Below, one piece after another: positions 11,847 through 23,800 of a DNA stretch of 64,000 nucleotides. A program made the position numbers and the translations under genes. The notes beneath the pieces were generated by a model. It was not told where the DNA came from and did not search any database. It saw only the letters and a list, made by a program, of their open reading frames with translations. Positions within the stretch are counted from its first letter, which is position 1. Each line of letters starts with the position of its first letter. The stretch comes from Valencia hispanica (Eukaryota; Chordata; Actinopteri; Cyprinodontiformes; Valenciidae). The stretch is taken from NCBI GenBank assembly GCA_963556495.2, contig OY747703.1, forward strand, positions 31,458,296 through 31,522,295. The letters are read 5' to 3'.

Positions 11847-12603
11847 CAGTGTTTCTCAAACTATGGGGCGAGCCCCACTAGTGGGGCGCAGAGGTATTGC
11901 AGGTGGGGCGTGACATCAATGGGATTTAAATAGTTTTTCCCCCCTAGATTCTGTCGTTGTGAATGTTTCACTGCACTGTAAATTAAATCAACCAGCTCCC
12001 CCCTCTCACAAAATTAAACACACTCAAATAAATTAGCAATTGTGATCATCATTGTAAACAGAACCGGGACCTGGAACATCGGGCTGGGAGTTTGACGTTG
12101 GAATATATCGCAGCAGAACAAAACGAGCTGAAGTTGCCGCATTATCAGAGATTTCATCTACAAAATGGACAAATATCTAAAAAGATCAGGGAACGTTTCA
12201 GAGTCAGAGAAGTCACACGGTCAACCACGGAGGAAATACAGGGATGAGTATCTTGCTCTTTATTTATTTATTTCATTTTATTTTTTTTTATTTTGTACTT
12301 TTGAAAGCTTTGTAAATTTGGTAAAACTACAACTTTTATTTTCTCCAACTGTGAACTGAAGTTCTACATGTAGCAACTACTGACAGCATAATTTCTGAGC
12401 CGGTTTTATACCAGTGCGCAACCCCTTTTTCCTACTAATTTATACCCTTAAAAACTTGTAGAATAACTCGGCTATTTAAATAAATAAAACACTTTAAAAA
12501 TCAGGCGTGGTCACCATTCTGTTGGGGTGATAAAAGCATGGGGGGCTTGTGTATGCTCCTTTGTCCAAAGTGGGGAATGATAAAAAAAGTTTGAGAAACA
12601 CTG
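11847..12603. mobile_element. Internally deleted hAT element, nested in Tc1
   Basis: Termini CAGTGTTTCTCAAACT and its complement AGTTTGAGAAACACTG are perfect 16-bp inverted repeats. The 8-bp flanks CATTAGTG (11,839-11,846 and 12,604-12,611) are identical. A short + strand ORF from 12,165 begins MDKYLKRSGNVSESEKSHGQ and goes on to R-K-Y-R-D-E-Y-L. This resembles the N-terminus of ZBED/SCAND3-type hAT transposases, after which the coding sequence is lost. It is therefore a non-autonomous deletion derivative. Confidence 0.9.
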
Positions 12604-13633
12604 CATTAGTGTGACAGTATCTTTGGGGTCATTGTCCATTTGGAAGACCTGTCTATGCCAGGAAGCTTCAACTTCCTGGCTTAGATCTTGAGATGTTGCT
12701 TTAATATTTCCACATACGTAATGTTTTTTCCAGTATACCAAGCCTGTTTGTAGGAAAGCTTCACACTAAACATGGTGCTGATGCCCCTACACTTTATAAC
12801 TTGAATGTTTTTTTTCAAGCTTGCAAGCTTTCTCCTATGTCCACCAAATATAATAATGGTCATGTTTACCAAACACTTAAGCTTTGGTGTCGTTAGAACA
12901 CAGAACATGAGTCCAAAAATGAAGACTTTTATACCTGTGTGATATTTGCAATCTACCTTCTGGGTAATGGCTTATTCCTATTTGAGTTGCCTTTCAGCCC
13001 ATGTTGATAAATGACTTACTACACAATGGATAATGACACTCTCCTACCAGCTTCAGACAGCATCTTCACAATGTCTGTTTCATTTTGTGCATGTTAGTCT
13101 TTGGGATACAGAACATGTCTCCTCACTGAACCACATGTTGATTCAGCATTCTCAATTTAATTATTTGAACAGATGAACATTGCACTTTCAATCATCTGAA
13201 AATTATAATCAAGGATGAAGCAGACTTAAGAAGGTCCACAGTTCTGTAAAATCTTGGCTGATTTCTTTAGATTTTTTAATATTGTCACACAAAAAAGTAA
13301 TGTGGTTGAGGTGTTGTCTTCAAATACATCCACAGGTGTGCCTCCATTTTTTTGGGATTGATCAATCAGAAGCTTACAAAACTACGACTTCAAAGACTTT
13401 AAAGAACAAGAAAATGTCTTCAAATGCCATGTCTCATGTCACAAACTTTCACTTTTTAACTTTTGTGAGGGAATATTTATTATATTTAGGATTTGATTAT
13501 TTATTATCTGTCTTAGCAAGTGCATCTAGGACAGTAGGGCATGTAGAGAAAAACTCTCTACGAGGGAAGACCAAAGATGGGACACTGTAAGGTAGAAGAA
13601 AGTTTGATTTTTGTATCTGGACAGGCTTCCAAA

Positions 13634-14379
13634 TAGTGATGGGAATTCCGGCTCTTTGTGGAGAGCCAGTCCTTTTGGCTCGGCTCACCATGAAGAGCCG
13701 GCTCTTTCGGCTCCCAAGTGGCTCCTCAGATTTTCTATTCCTTAAAGTACATTTATCACCAAAAATATTGCAAAACTATGTGTTTAATGATTTACTAATG
13801 TAAAAAAATGCAATATATCAAATATTTATAATTTATATGGCTTTATTTACTGAACACTTTAAGAAATCTGAACTTAAATGCTACAAAAATAAATTATAAA
13901 GAAGGCTATAAAAAAACAGACCCATCCAGGACTCACCAGTGTTTTTTTTAAAAAAAAAACAATATTTTCACCATGCACAAGTTACACTCTGCCTTTGAGC
14001 TGCTTACAACATTGAAATGGGTCCTAATTTTGCAATGTTTCCTGCTGCTGTCGCTCATTTTCTCATCGTTTGTTCGTCACACTCTCTCTCTTTCTCACTC
14101 GCTCGCTTTTTTCCTCCTCTTTCCCTCTCTTGTCTCCCTCCGTGTGCATGTGCTTAATGCTGTGTGTCTGACCCTCCCTGTTCCCCGCCCCTACTGCTCT
14201 GTGTGTGGACAATTGCTGTTACACATCTTGACCAATCACCTGTGGCTTTCACCAAAACCAGCAGGGGAAAAAATAGAAGGAAAAAAAAAAAAACGGCTCG
14301 CAGTGACAAGCCGGCTCCCGTCGTTCACTTCAGCGAGTCGGCTCTTAGAGCCGGTTGGTTCGCGACCCACACATCACTA
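13634..14379. mobile_element. Non-autonomous hAT element, 746 bp, with 8-bp target duplication
   Basis: The termini are TAGTGATGGG... and ...CACACATCACTA. Subterminal GAGCCGGCTCTT-type repeats sit at both ends (13,695-13,710 and 14,335-14,355). The flanks CTTCCAAA (13,626-13,633 and 14,380-14,387) are identical. The interior is AT-rich, then pyrimidine-rich. The 146-codon + frame at 13,973 has no recognisable domain and is taken as chance. Confidence 0.88.
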
Positions 14380-14408
14380 CTTCCAAATTCCCACAAGAGA
14401 TCTTCAGG

Positions 14409-14940
14409 GATGACTGTGGCTCAGTAGGAAGAGAAAAGGCGCGTCTCCACTATCAGAACTTCCGGGTAATTATACCGGATCTTTTATCTGATGGGTTAAT
14501 CTGCTGGCCTACAACTCTCAGCCGTCGTGTCTCCATACAAAAGTGGCCCTTTAAGGAATTAGGTAAGACGTCCGGATATCACGACTCTCTCTGCAGTAAG
14601 CAGTGTCACTTGGCCCACAGCAGCAGAACTTACAATAGATGGACAGAAGAAGCAGGGATTGCTGATGTGTTTCTATTTGCTGTTGTTTGCCAGTAACTCT
14701 TCGTATTTTACAAAGCCTGCTGTTCGGAGATGTCTCCATTGGTTCCTGAAATGGCCTCGAAAAAGGCCCTGTCAGCCCGGCCCGGTGTAGTACAGACGCA
14801 CACATACCGTGAAGTTCCAGTAAAATTACTCTCAAGTGCCGATAGTGGAAACGCGCCTTATGTGCTTATTTCCAGTGCCCTTCCTTGCCACATGTGGATG
14901 ATCACTTGGCAAGGCACTCAACCCAAAGGTTGAGTAATAA
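14409..14940 (+). mobile_element. Retroposon-like repeat split by a TIR element
   Basis: The left part GACTGTGGCTCAGTAGGAAG and the right part TTGGCAAGGCACTCAACCCA match the head and tail of a common fish retroposon (ctgtggctcag...gggcaagacactgaaccc). The stretch at 14,437-14,858 between them belongs to another element. The retroposon's own body is largely missing. Confidence 0.35.
14437..14858. mobile_element. TIR element (MITE), copy 1 of 2
   Basis: The left end AGGCGCGTCTCCACTATCAG and the inverted right end AGGCGCGTTTCCACTATCGG are nearly identical. Similarity continues inward for about 15 bp (ACTTCCGGGTAATT against ACTTGAGAGTAATT). The body is shared with 46,794-47,319, for example CAAAAGTGGCCCTTTAAGGA. 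No coding capacity and no clear target duplication were found. It is probably a Harbinger-type MITE, but the superfamily is not settled. Confidence 0.7.
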
Positions 14941-16044
14941 TCTGTGCATGACAGGTGTGCGTGTGCATGTGTTTGTTTCCAAATGAGGCAGGCTCAATGA
15001 TTTGGGAGCTTCTTTGAAACAAAAATGGACCTTCAGGTTGTGAAAGGGTGTTAAAACATAGCTAGCTATGTTGAGATGTTGTAATTATTGAGAGCCACTG
15101 TTGTGCACAAAAAATCTTTATGGAAAAACAGCAACTGAGGTTTACAGAAAACATCAGTTTTAGACTAGAAGCCCTTCATGAAGCCATGTTCACCACGTGG
15201 AGCGACATTTTCACCAGCCTACTGGCAGCACTTACATCAAGCAAGTCAAAATACATTTTTGAAGTGATCAACAAGAGCAGTGGAACTTCGTCACTGCAGT
15301 GTCCTTTCTTTTTTACACGTTTAGCTTAGTTTTTTGGGGTTAAATGACTGCCATAAGCACTCAATCAGCTGACGAACAGCCTGTTTGAGTTTAAATACAG
15401 TTTTCAGTAAATTGCCTACTCTATTTGTTTTGGCTCCTTCTCCTGTTTCTTCTGTTTGCATTTTAAAGCTCAGTTTGAGACCTGCTTACGAGGCAAAAAC
15501 ATGTAACCCAGGGATAAAGACGTGGAAAGGTTTAAAGCAGAGTTAGGTTATAAAATATCTCAAGCTTTAAACATATCACAGATAATCTAATATTGTATTC
15601 TTCTCTTCCAGCAGATATTGCATCATATTGTAACAAGTAACAAGAAGAAGTAAGCTGCTGCACTTTACTACTTTTGACCAGTCCATGTGGATGGGTTCCC
15701 GACTATAAGTAGAAATTATCTCCTCCTTTTACCAAATTCCTTTCGTTAAGAAAAACAACCAAACATGACTAAATGAGAGTTCAGTTTGATGCTCTGATGG
15801 ACATTGGAGTAGGCGAGACTGGTGAATCGAAACCTCCTCTCTGTGATTTCAGAGAGCATGAAGAGACTCTGCGTGTTCAGGAGCAGGTTTGTGTGTGTTT
15901 TAGCTCCTCCTGTAGAGTAAATGAGAGTGAGAGGAGAATGAGGCAGGAAGAGAGGAAAGTGTCAGGAAGAGGAGGAGGAACATGGAGGGTAATATCTCTC
16001 TGTCGCCTCTACTGGCTGCCTGCAAACCCTGAAGTGGACAACAG
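14941..16044. other. No gene recognised
   Basis: Intergenic DNA. The open frame entering the GATG repeat from 15,773 has no domain outside the repeat and no splice support. Confidence 0.5.
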
Positions 16045-16211
16045 GGATGGATGGATGGATGGATGGATGGATGGATGGATGGATGGATGGATGGATGGAT
16101 GGATGGATGGATGGATGGATGGATGGATGGATGGATGGATGGATGGATGGATGGATGGATGGATGGATGGATGGATGGATGGATGGATGGATGGATGGAT
16201 GGATGGATGGG
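16045..16211. repeat. (GATG)n tetranucleotide microsatellite
   Basis: About 41 uninterrupted GATG units, ending in a GGGCGGGCGGATGG variant. The 4-bp period lacks stops in several frames on both strands. It therefore creates artificial open frames (Asp-Gly-Trp-Met on +, His-Pro-Ser-Ile on -) that should not be annotated as proteins. The purity suggests recent expansion and likely length polymorphism. Confidence 0.97.
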
Positions 16212-16879
16212 CGGGCGGATGGATTGCTTTTTCACAGCACTGTAAAACTGGCATAGCAAAATTATATTTGGTATTTTCATTCGGCCCAACAGGTTATTTC
16301 TCTCTTGTGGTTCAACTGGTTAGTTGGGTGGATGGTGCAGCTAGTGTGTTCTTCTCCTTGTGTGTCTGTTTTGTATTATTATTGATGGGTGGCATCATCC
16401 AGATCTGTGTGAGGAGGGAGCCAAGGAGAAGAGATTGTTCGTTCCTTTTCTGTCTCCACTACCCTGTGATAGTCCACAGACCAGATGCCCACTTTGGCAT
16501 CGACTCGCTGCCAGCGTTATGTTAGGCACGGGGGGGGCGTACAAACACACATGCACGTGCAGACACATTAGTGCACTGAGAGCAGAAGAGGCTGTAAAAG
16601 AGCACTCGTCCATCTGCCCGTCTCCGCTGCAGAGAGAACACATCAGCATGTTTGCATCTTGTGCAGCATGCTCAGTGTCGAGTGTGAGTTTGAGTCTGGT
16701 AATCTGTTTGCTGCTATGAAGCCTACCTGAAATGCAAATAAAGGACTTCCTCTCGTTTTTAACACTTCAACTCTAATGATGTTCAGAGATTTTGGCTAAC
16801 TAAAACCTACAATTCTTACCTTATTTTTGGGTTAAAAAAACCAAGGCAAGAATAACAGACAACAAATCCCAATTAAGAA

Positions 16880-17330
16880 ATGGGCTGAGAAAGTGTTTGC
16901 ACCTTTGCAGATTTTTCTGTTTTTGCTTTTTATTTTGTCACATTTAAATGTTTCAGACCCTCAAACAAATGTTAACTCTAGACAAAGATAACCTGACTAA
17001 ATTCAACAGGCAGTTTTAAAATGATGAAAAATAGCTATCCAAATCAACCTGCCCCTATGTAAAGAGTAATCTCCCCCAACCTAATAACTGCATGGTTGTG
17101 CCACTCTTGATGGCAACAAGTGCAATAACTGATGATGAGTCTTTCATGTTGATGTGGAGGAATTTTGGCCCACTCTCTTTCTTCAGAATGGTTTTAAGGT
17201 CGCTACTTTGGATGGTTTTCAGATAAGAAAGATATGTAAAGAAAGTTATGTCACGCCATTTCATTGGATTTAAGTCCAGACTTGGCCACACCAAAAATCC
17301 TTTTTTCTGCATTTTTTGGACATGCTAATT
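16880..17330 (-). pseudogene. Tc1-like transposon remnant
   Basis: The + strand shows the inverse complement of a Tc1 5' half. Blocks include AGAAAGTGTTTGCACCTTTG near the terminus, GAATTTTGGCCCACTCTCTT (17,160) and ATTGGATTTAAGTCCAGACT followed by TGGCCACACC (17,264-17,292). These match the fish Tc1 pattern. The reading frame is broken and the other half is missing. Confidence 0.6.
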
Positions 17331-18381
17331 TTTCTTTAGGTTTCTGAGAGAGTTTCTTTTGCTTTGGCTTGAGAAAGCCTCATAAGCTCCTGGTAATTCT
17401 TAGATTTTAATTAATTTAATGGCATTTTAAGCAAACCTTCTGACATTATAAAATTTCCCTTTTTTTTAGTAAAGTGTAGAATTGAAGTGTTATTTGTCTG
17501 TTTTTGCTTGGCTTTATGTTTATTCGAGTTTCTTTCAGGTAGTCATTACTGCATAGCCATTAGTTTGCTTAATAATAAAATACGTTTTTATTTAACTGAT
17601 TATTAGCTTCACTGATCTTTGTTTAAAGCTTTTGCTGAATTGTCAATATAAGTGTTGAATCTAAGTAAATATACAGAGTTCTCCTCGGTCATGTTTATAT
17701 ATATTAGAGATCACTCAGTGAAGAGCTAAAGAAATAATTTAATAAACTGAGACTATTTATTGATATTAATTTAGTTTAACATAGATTCATATCACTACAG
17801 GCATCATTTTGGTCTTTTAGCGGGCATTTTTCATTTTAATTTGTTGCTTTTCACAGTGACTCAATCTGCCTCTGTTAGGCTTATACAGATGTTTGTACAC
17901 GAGGGATTGTTGTGAATCACCACCTGCAGCGTTTAGGGTTAACCAGCAGAGCGGAGGTCGCTCCCACGGACCGACTGCAGCCATCTTTAGCTCTGCACCT
18001 CAGTGTTCAGTTTAAATAAGCTTAAACAAAGCTAAATCGCAGGTATATAACCCTTTCCATTTCTTCCTGTGAGCCACAGGCTGTTTACATGTCACTCACT
18101 AAAAGCACTCTTAATGTCAAGTTTAAGTACACGTTTATGGCTGTGTTTCACATGAGCCTTCTGGAGTTTAATCTTTGACCCTTGGTATTTTTCCTGTTGA
18201 GTGTCTCTGTTGGCGTTTCAGGTGTTGCCATAACAGCAGTGTAACCTGAGCTGCCAGTCAGGTAGGACAGGTAACCAAACTTGTACGGACGATTCGAGCA
18301 GCAGGTGCGTGAGCAGGCAGGGCAAAAGTGAAAGAAAGCAGGAGAAAAGGAGGGACCAGAAACGTGGAAGCGCTGACGAGA
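17331..18381. other. Upstream region of scoc; no gene seen
   Basis: AT-rich, then more mixed sequence toward 18,250. No TATA box or other promoter element could be assigned with confidence. Confidence 0.4.
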
Positions 18382-18402
18382 ATGAAGGATTGTGTCAAAT
18401 AA
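18382..18402 (+). promoter_or_regulatory. Short upstream ORF before the scoc alternative start
   Basis: ATG AAG GAT TGT GTC AAA TAA encodes a six-residue peptide. It is in the same frame as the ATG at 18,463 and 60 nt ahead of it. If transcription starts upstream of 18,382, this uORF could limit initiation at 18,463. Confidence 0.35.
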
Positions 18403-18462
18403 AGAAAACTATCCAAGCTGGCGGACGATAAAGAGACACAGGCCCTCGAGGCCATTGTGGAC

Positions 18463-20775
18463 ATGGATGATGGGACGTTTACCACCATCTCTCTGGCAGA
18501 TGACTCAGGTACAGAAGTTGTTTTTAACATCTAAAAGATCTCCTAAGAAAGACACCAGAGCCTTCCCATGGAACCGTTTTCAAACGCAGTTGCATTTTCA
18601 TGTTTTTTGCATAGAACATCCAGCATGAGTGATTTTCCTCAGGTGTGACATAACAGTCCAAATTTGAATAAACTAACTATTTTCCTACATTCAACTCACA
18701 ATAGACCTGACAGACAGGGCAAAGGGCTACGAGGCTGAGACAACGGTTAGCAAATAGTGAAGCTGTGTGATTGTGCTCCAACAGGAAGAGGACAAAGGTG
18801 TTGATCCTCACAAGACTTTTATTGGTCCTTATTCAGAAAAACTTTCTGATCTAAAAACTGTTTCTCCATATCTAAATATCAGATCACAGCCCTGAGCTAC
18901 AAACAAATAAACACATCTACATTAAAAATAAGTATATCACAGTCCTACTGTGGACATTTTTTTCTTACCGTCGGAGATCTAATGAGACAAAACTTTGTCA
19001 GAATAACTGGAGAGATTTTTTTTCAAAAAATTGCTTTGTGAGGTTCTGATAGGTTAATTCACAACATTTGACTTAAATGAGGACAGATCAGAGAAAGCAT
19101 TTGAAGGCAACACCTCAGAACCACTTATTCCATATCTGACATCATAAAAAGAAATCTGACAAAATATCAAGAAGGCAAGGCAAGTTTATTTATATTAAAC
19201 CACCCATACAAAAGACCATCCAAAGTGCTTCACAGTACGTCAAAGTAAAACAAGAAACAAAACAACAAAAACCTTGAGATTTTTGCTCAAATTAGAGCTT
19301 CATGTTTTAAATGCTTAAAAGCACTGCATAAAAGAATAAAATGAGGAATTGCTGCTTTAGATTAAAATTTAAATTGAGGTTTAAATCAAAATCAAAATCA
19401 AATCTTCAATCTCATCACTTTAATCACTCAGTGATTAGGGAAACAGTCTATTAGTCAAATTATTTTAAATAAAGCCGTTGTAAACAAAAATGTCATCAGT
19501 CTGATTCAAAGGAACCAGCAGTTTGTGCATAACTCAGGTTTTCAGGGAGTTTGTTTTAGAACTAAAGAGGATATAAACTAAATGCTGCTTCACGTTGTTT
19601 AGTTCTGGTCCTGGGAACACTTGGTGGACAGTTAAGATCTGAGGGGTCTACATGGTTTGGACTTGACATGCAACTCAGAAATGTATTTTGACCATGGATC
19701 ATTTAATGCTTTAGAGAACAATACAATCATTTTAAAACATATTTTTTTGATAAACATTGAGCTAGAGTGGCGATTTAGAGGTGGTTTATTATAATCAATT
19801 TCCCTATAGTTGGTCAGGACTCCTACAGCAGCAAGAACAGAATTGCCTCCACAAGTCTGGTTCACCATTCGCGGCTGCGATCAACATACTAAACTTTATT
19901 GCTCAATGCACAAATACATTGTCCTTAAAAATGTGCCACCATTTAGATTTGCCACATATAAGCTTTCTGACAGTATTAAATTCATTGCCAAGGAACATTG
20001 TTACAAAGAACAAATACTTAACCAAACAAAAACGTTCTTATTTTTTGAGTGAAGCAGCACAATGTGTCACAAATATATCATAATCACAATATCGGTCTGC
20101 ACAATATTCGTATCTCAAAGGACTGTGTGGAGTGCAATTGTTGTTGGCTAGTATTATCCAAATGGGGCTGCACAATATTGGGAAAAAACTGACTGAATTT
20201 GTTTCAACTCTGCGATGTATTTAGCGATATGAAAAAATACAGGAATTTTCAACTAATGACTCTTAATAGCTCTTTAGGTTATGCTGCACTTCTGCCATCT
20301 TGTTGAGAATTAACATGCACTGATCTTACATATTTTTGTGAATGCTACAAGTATGGTTGTTGTTTCTTTTTTAGAGGTGTTCTTCTTGTTAGGGCTGCAC
20401 AATACTAGAAAGTAGCCTAAATATTGTGCTGGTGATATCAGTTGCTATGTTTTTCTTCTTTCCTTCCTTTTTCATCTGTGCTTCTGTCACTCTGTGACCT
20501 TTAGCATTTTGGGCAATGTCATGTGTGTCCAATGTGAGAATCTGCTCCCATGAGCCGCTCTCCGCCAGGCTAAATATTACATTAGCACGAAAAATACAAG
20601 TTCATAATACTTGCAACATATTAGCCAACAATTATTGCGCGATGAATACTGCATACAGTGATATTGTGATTGTGTATTCGAGATATAGTGTACAGCCCTA
20701 ATTCCAAGGGTTATGAACAGATATTTTTCACAACAGCAGATGCACACATAAAACACAAATAAAATTGCCCAAAAT

Positions 20776-20859
<84 letters not shown>

Positions 20860-23800
20860 GTTTGTTTTATTTTCAAACACTTCAACATCTTTTATCAGAT
20901 TAGTTAATTTAGTTCATTAGTCTAATAAAGGCATTGTCCTTACAATTAGGGCTTACTAACAGGTTTTTTTTTGGCCTCAATTGTTGATAATTGACTGCAT
21001 AAAAGTGTATGCTTTTTTTTAAGGAGTGCAGAGAAGAAACGAACCAGTAGAAGAAAAATACCTCTGGAATGAAGGATATCAGATAAATGCTCAAACGGCT
21101 TGCCATACTACTGTTGCCACATTCCAGTCCCTTTAACTGCAGGCCTCAGCCAGGAGCTGAGCCGGAGACACTACTTACCTATTTCTGTGAGCTCCTGGTG
21201 TAGCGCCCCCTTTTGGTAGATGTTGTAACACACACGGTAGAGTTTTTTCTTCTTCTTCCAAATATCAGCTGTCGTCATCCTCCTCCTCATCATCATAGAG
21301 TAACTCGGCTAAACGAAAAAGGTCGTTCTGTTTACTTGTAGGTAAGTAAAATTCCTCTGTTTCATTAAAGGCCGAGGAGGAAACTCTTAGCTGGCTGTTT
21401 ACATTGGATTATATGAAGCTAAAAGTAGCCATCAGCAGAAAATTACTTAAAAAAAATATAGCAGCTTTGCTTCAAACACACCAAAGGTTCAATTAAATGA
21501 TAAGATAGTCGCTGCTAAGTATGAGTCTGAAAACACTGGTTATATTTTTCGCCTCTCGCGTCACATTTACCAGGCATTTGATGCTAGAAGTGGTTAGCGT
21601 AGCTAGCCGCTAAGCTAATTAGCTAAAAAGAGCTAACTTACACACGCCCGTTATCGGACAGACTATTAATCTCTGGCTTTTTAAGCCTAAAGTATGTCAC
21701 TGCTAGGCTTCACTGTGTCTCATTGTTGTTTGTAAGTAACACTTTACTGTACGTACACTTTCTTAGCTTATTAAATCGCGACCACAGGGGTGATATAAAT
21801 CATGTTAGCAGATAGCAGACGAGGGTTCATCACTGACATACAGGGCGCGGTGTCTGTTTGCCCATCATCACCCAACCAGAGGCACATGAACTCTGGTTTC
21901 TGAGCCAGCTTGGCATCTTTAGTACCCACTTTAATTAGAACTTCGTTCCTTGTGCTACATAACTTTTTCTGATATGAATGTTCAGTCGCGATCTCCTCAT
22001 TTGTTTGCTTTATTGCGGAAAACACCACTTTTAATTTCTTTGTTTTGTTTTCAAAGAGCCAGATTTTTCAAAGTGCTCTGAAGCCCAAATTTCCAAGCTC
22101 TCTGAAGGTTTTTGAAAGAACTTGCTTTCTGCTTTTTTACTCATCTGCAGTCCAGTATCTTCATTCAGCCATATTGGGAGGAATACTATGAATTATTCAA
22201 TCATAAATGGTCACCTAGCTTTCAGCGCTTATCTGAAGACAGCACACCTGCTGGTCAGTTCTTGTTTTTAGCTTATTGATGATCATATTTTTATATATAC
22301 AGGCAATGATTTAACCACAAGTGCACATATTCCACCATGGCATTTTAATAAACAAAGTTAAGGCCAAAATTAAGAAGTAGCATAGAATCCAATAATTTAA
22401 ATGAAGTTAATTCATTTTTAATATGATGTAAACAATGTGAAACTTTAACATGAATTTGTGGTGACAAAAAGCTAATGAAATACTACATTTGAATTTGATT
22501 CAGGTTTTTGTAAAGAAGCAATGAGTTCAGATTCTGTGAGCTTCTTTAAAGCCAAACATGGGGAAATGTTTTGCTCCTAGACGGATATTAACCTTAAACA
22601 TGACATATGTTCATTCGTTTAGCTGATCAACCACCCCGCAGGTTTTTAACTCGTTTTGCTTTTGGGATCACCATGTTGCTTCTGTTATCTTTAGCATTTC
22701 TCACAAATCCAACCAAATAAATGTAAAGAGTGTATGAGAGATTGCTTAAAGATCCAATTTAAAATGGCTTCTTTGCTTAGTTGCCTGGACACAATACTGG
22801 CAGTTAAACCTTTTTATGCCTTAGTGATTCTTTGGTCAGAGTTAAGGGGCTTCACGAATCATTTATTCATACCTTGCAAATGAATGAAAAAGCAACTGAA
22901 GCCAATTGCTGGAAGAACTGTAAGAAAGAAATCCAACTAAAGCATTATTTTCATCACCTTTCTTAATTATACCACTGCAATGTAATGTTGGATGTTTTAT
23001 GTTTTCATCATGCAAGACACTGAATTGCCTTGTTGGTGAAATGTGCTTTACAAATAAAGTTTTAAAAGGCTAGTAAAAGCAAACTGTTGATGGTGGCACA
23101 GATTAATGCAAGGTGCCTGTTAAAAAAAAAAAAAAAAAATCACATTTTCTGCCTGTTCTCTCCGTTAGCCAACAGTGGATCTGCAGCCCTGCACACTAAA
23201 CAAGAGGACGAGCTTTTCATCATGAACTGCGACATAGATGGTAAGTCTTACGCCGGATTTGCATTAGATATAAATGCTGTTATTTTATATTTTCTGATGT
23301 ATGTTATTGTTAATCAGGAGACCTGGAGAACCAGGCTGAGATGGAGGAGAAGACGAGGTTGATAAATCAGGTTTTGGAGCTGCAGCACACACTTGAAGGT
23401 AACCAAAAGCTCTCGCGCTACATTTTAACGACAGTAGGTGTCCCCTATCCCAGATGGGAAATCGACATATTTATTAAGAGATGCTACAATCCTTAACCAA
23501 ATAAAATGCATCACTTTTTTTGTCGTTGAGGGGGAAAAAAAGGATATGTGCAAATCCAAATATAACAAACTGACTGCTCTGCCATAAAGTCCAGTTTTAT
23601 GAAGTGCACAGCTTAGGGTTATTTCCTCACCTTTACCTGTGGATCTCTGCAGCTCCTCTCAATTGAACTCAGCTCTGTGTGATGTTTAAAGCTTGGGATA
23701 ATGTTTTGTAACCTAATTCTGCTTTAAACCTCATCCCTAATCTGTGTGCTTTGGTCGTCATGATGCTGTTTGTTCATTTATTTTCTCTAACAAACCTCTG

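Larger units (their letters stand above)
10980..13430 (-). mobile_element. Tc1-like transposon remnant split by two nested insertions
   Basis: The + strand carries, in order, the inverse complement of a fish Tc1 transposase. The blocks are TTTGGTCCATTCCTTCTGAG (11,070), GTAACTGAGTCTGGATTGTA (11,097), CTTTCTGATGGCCCCTCCAA (11,788), GGGGTCATTGTCCATTTGGA (12,625), TAGATCTTGAGATGTTGCTT (12,681) and CACAGGTGTGCCTCCATTTT (13,332). Two segments do not fit this order, at 11,175-11,775 and 11,847-12,603. Each is a transposon with its own terminal repeats and target duplication. Many stops show the copy is long dead. Confidence 0.75.

Noticed and set aside
13973..14413. 146-codon + strand open frame
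   Set aside because: It lies inside the non-autonomous hAT element, crosses its right end, and is low-complexity pyrimidine-rich sequence without a domain.
15900..16289. 129-codon - strand open frame
   Set aside because: It is the His-Pro-Ser-Ile reading of the same microsatellite.
15773..16525. 250-codon + strand open frame
   Set aside because: Most of it is the translated GATG microsatellite (Asp-Gly-Trp-Met repeat). The flanks lack a domain, splice logic or homology.
20577..20888. 103-codon - strand open frame
   Set aside because: It is largely an Ile-Tyr run from the (TA)n repeat.
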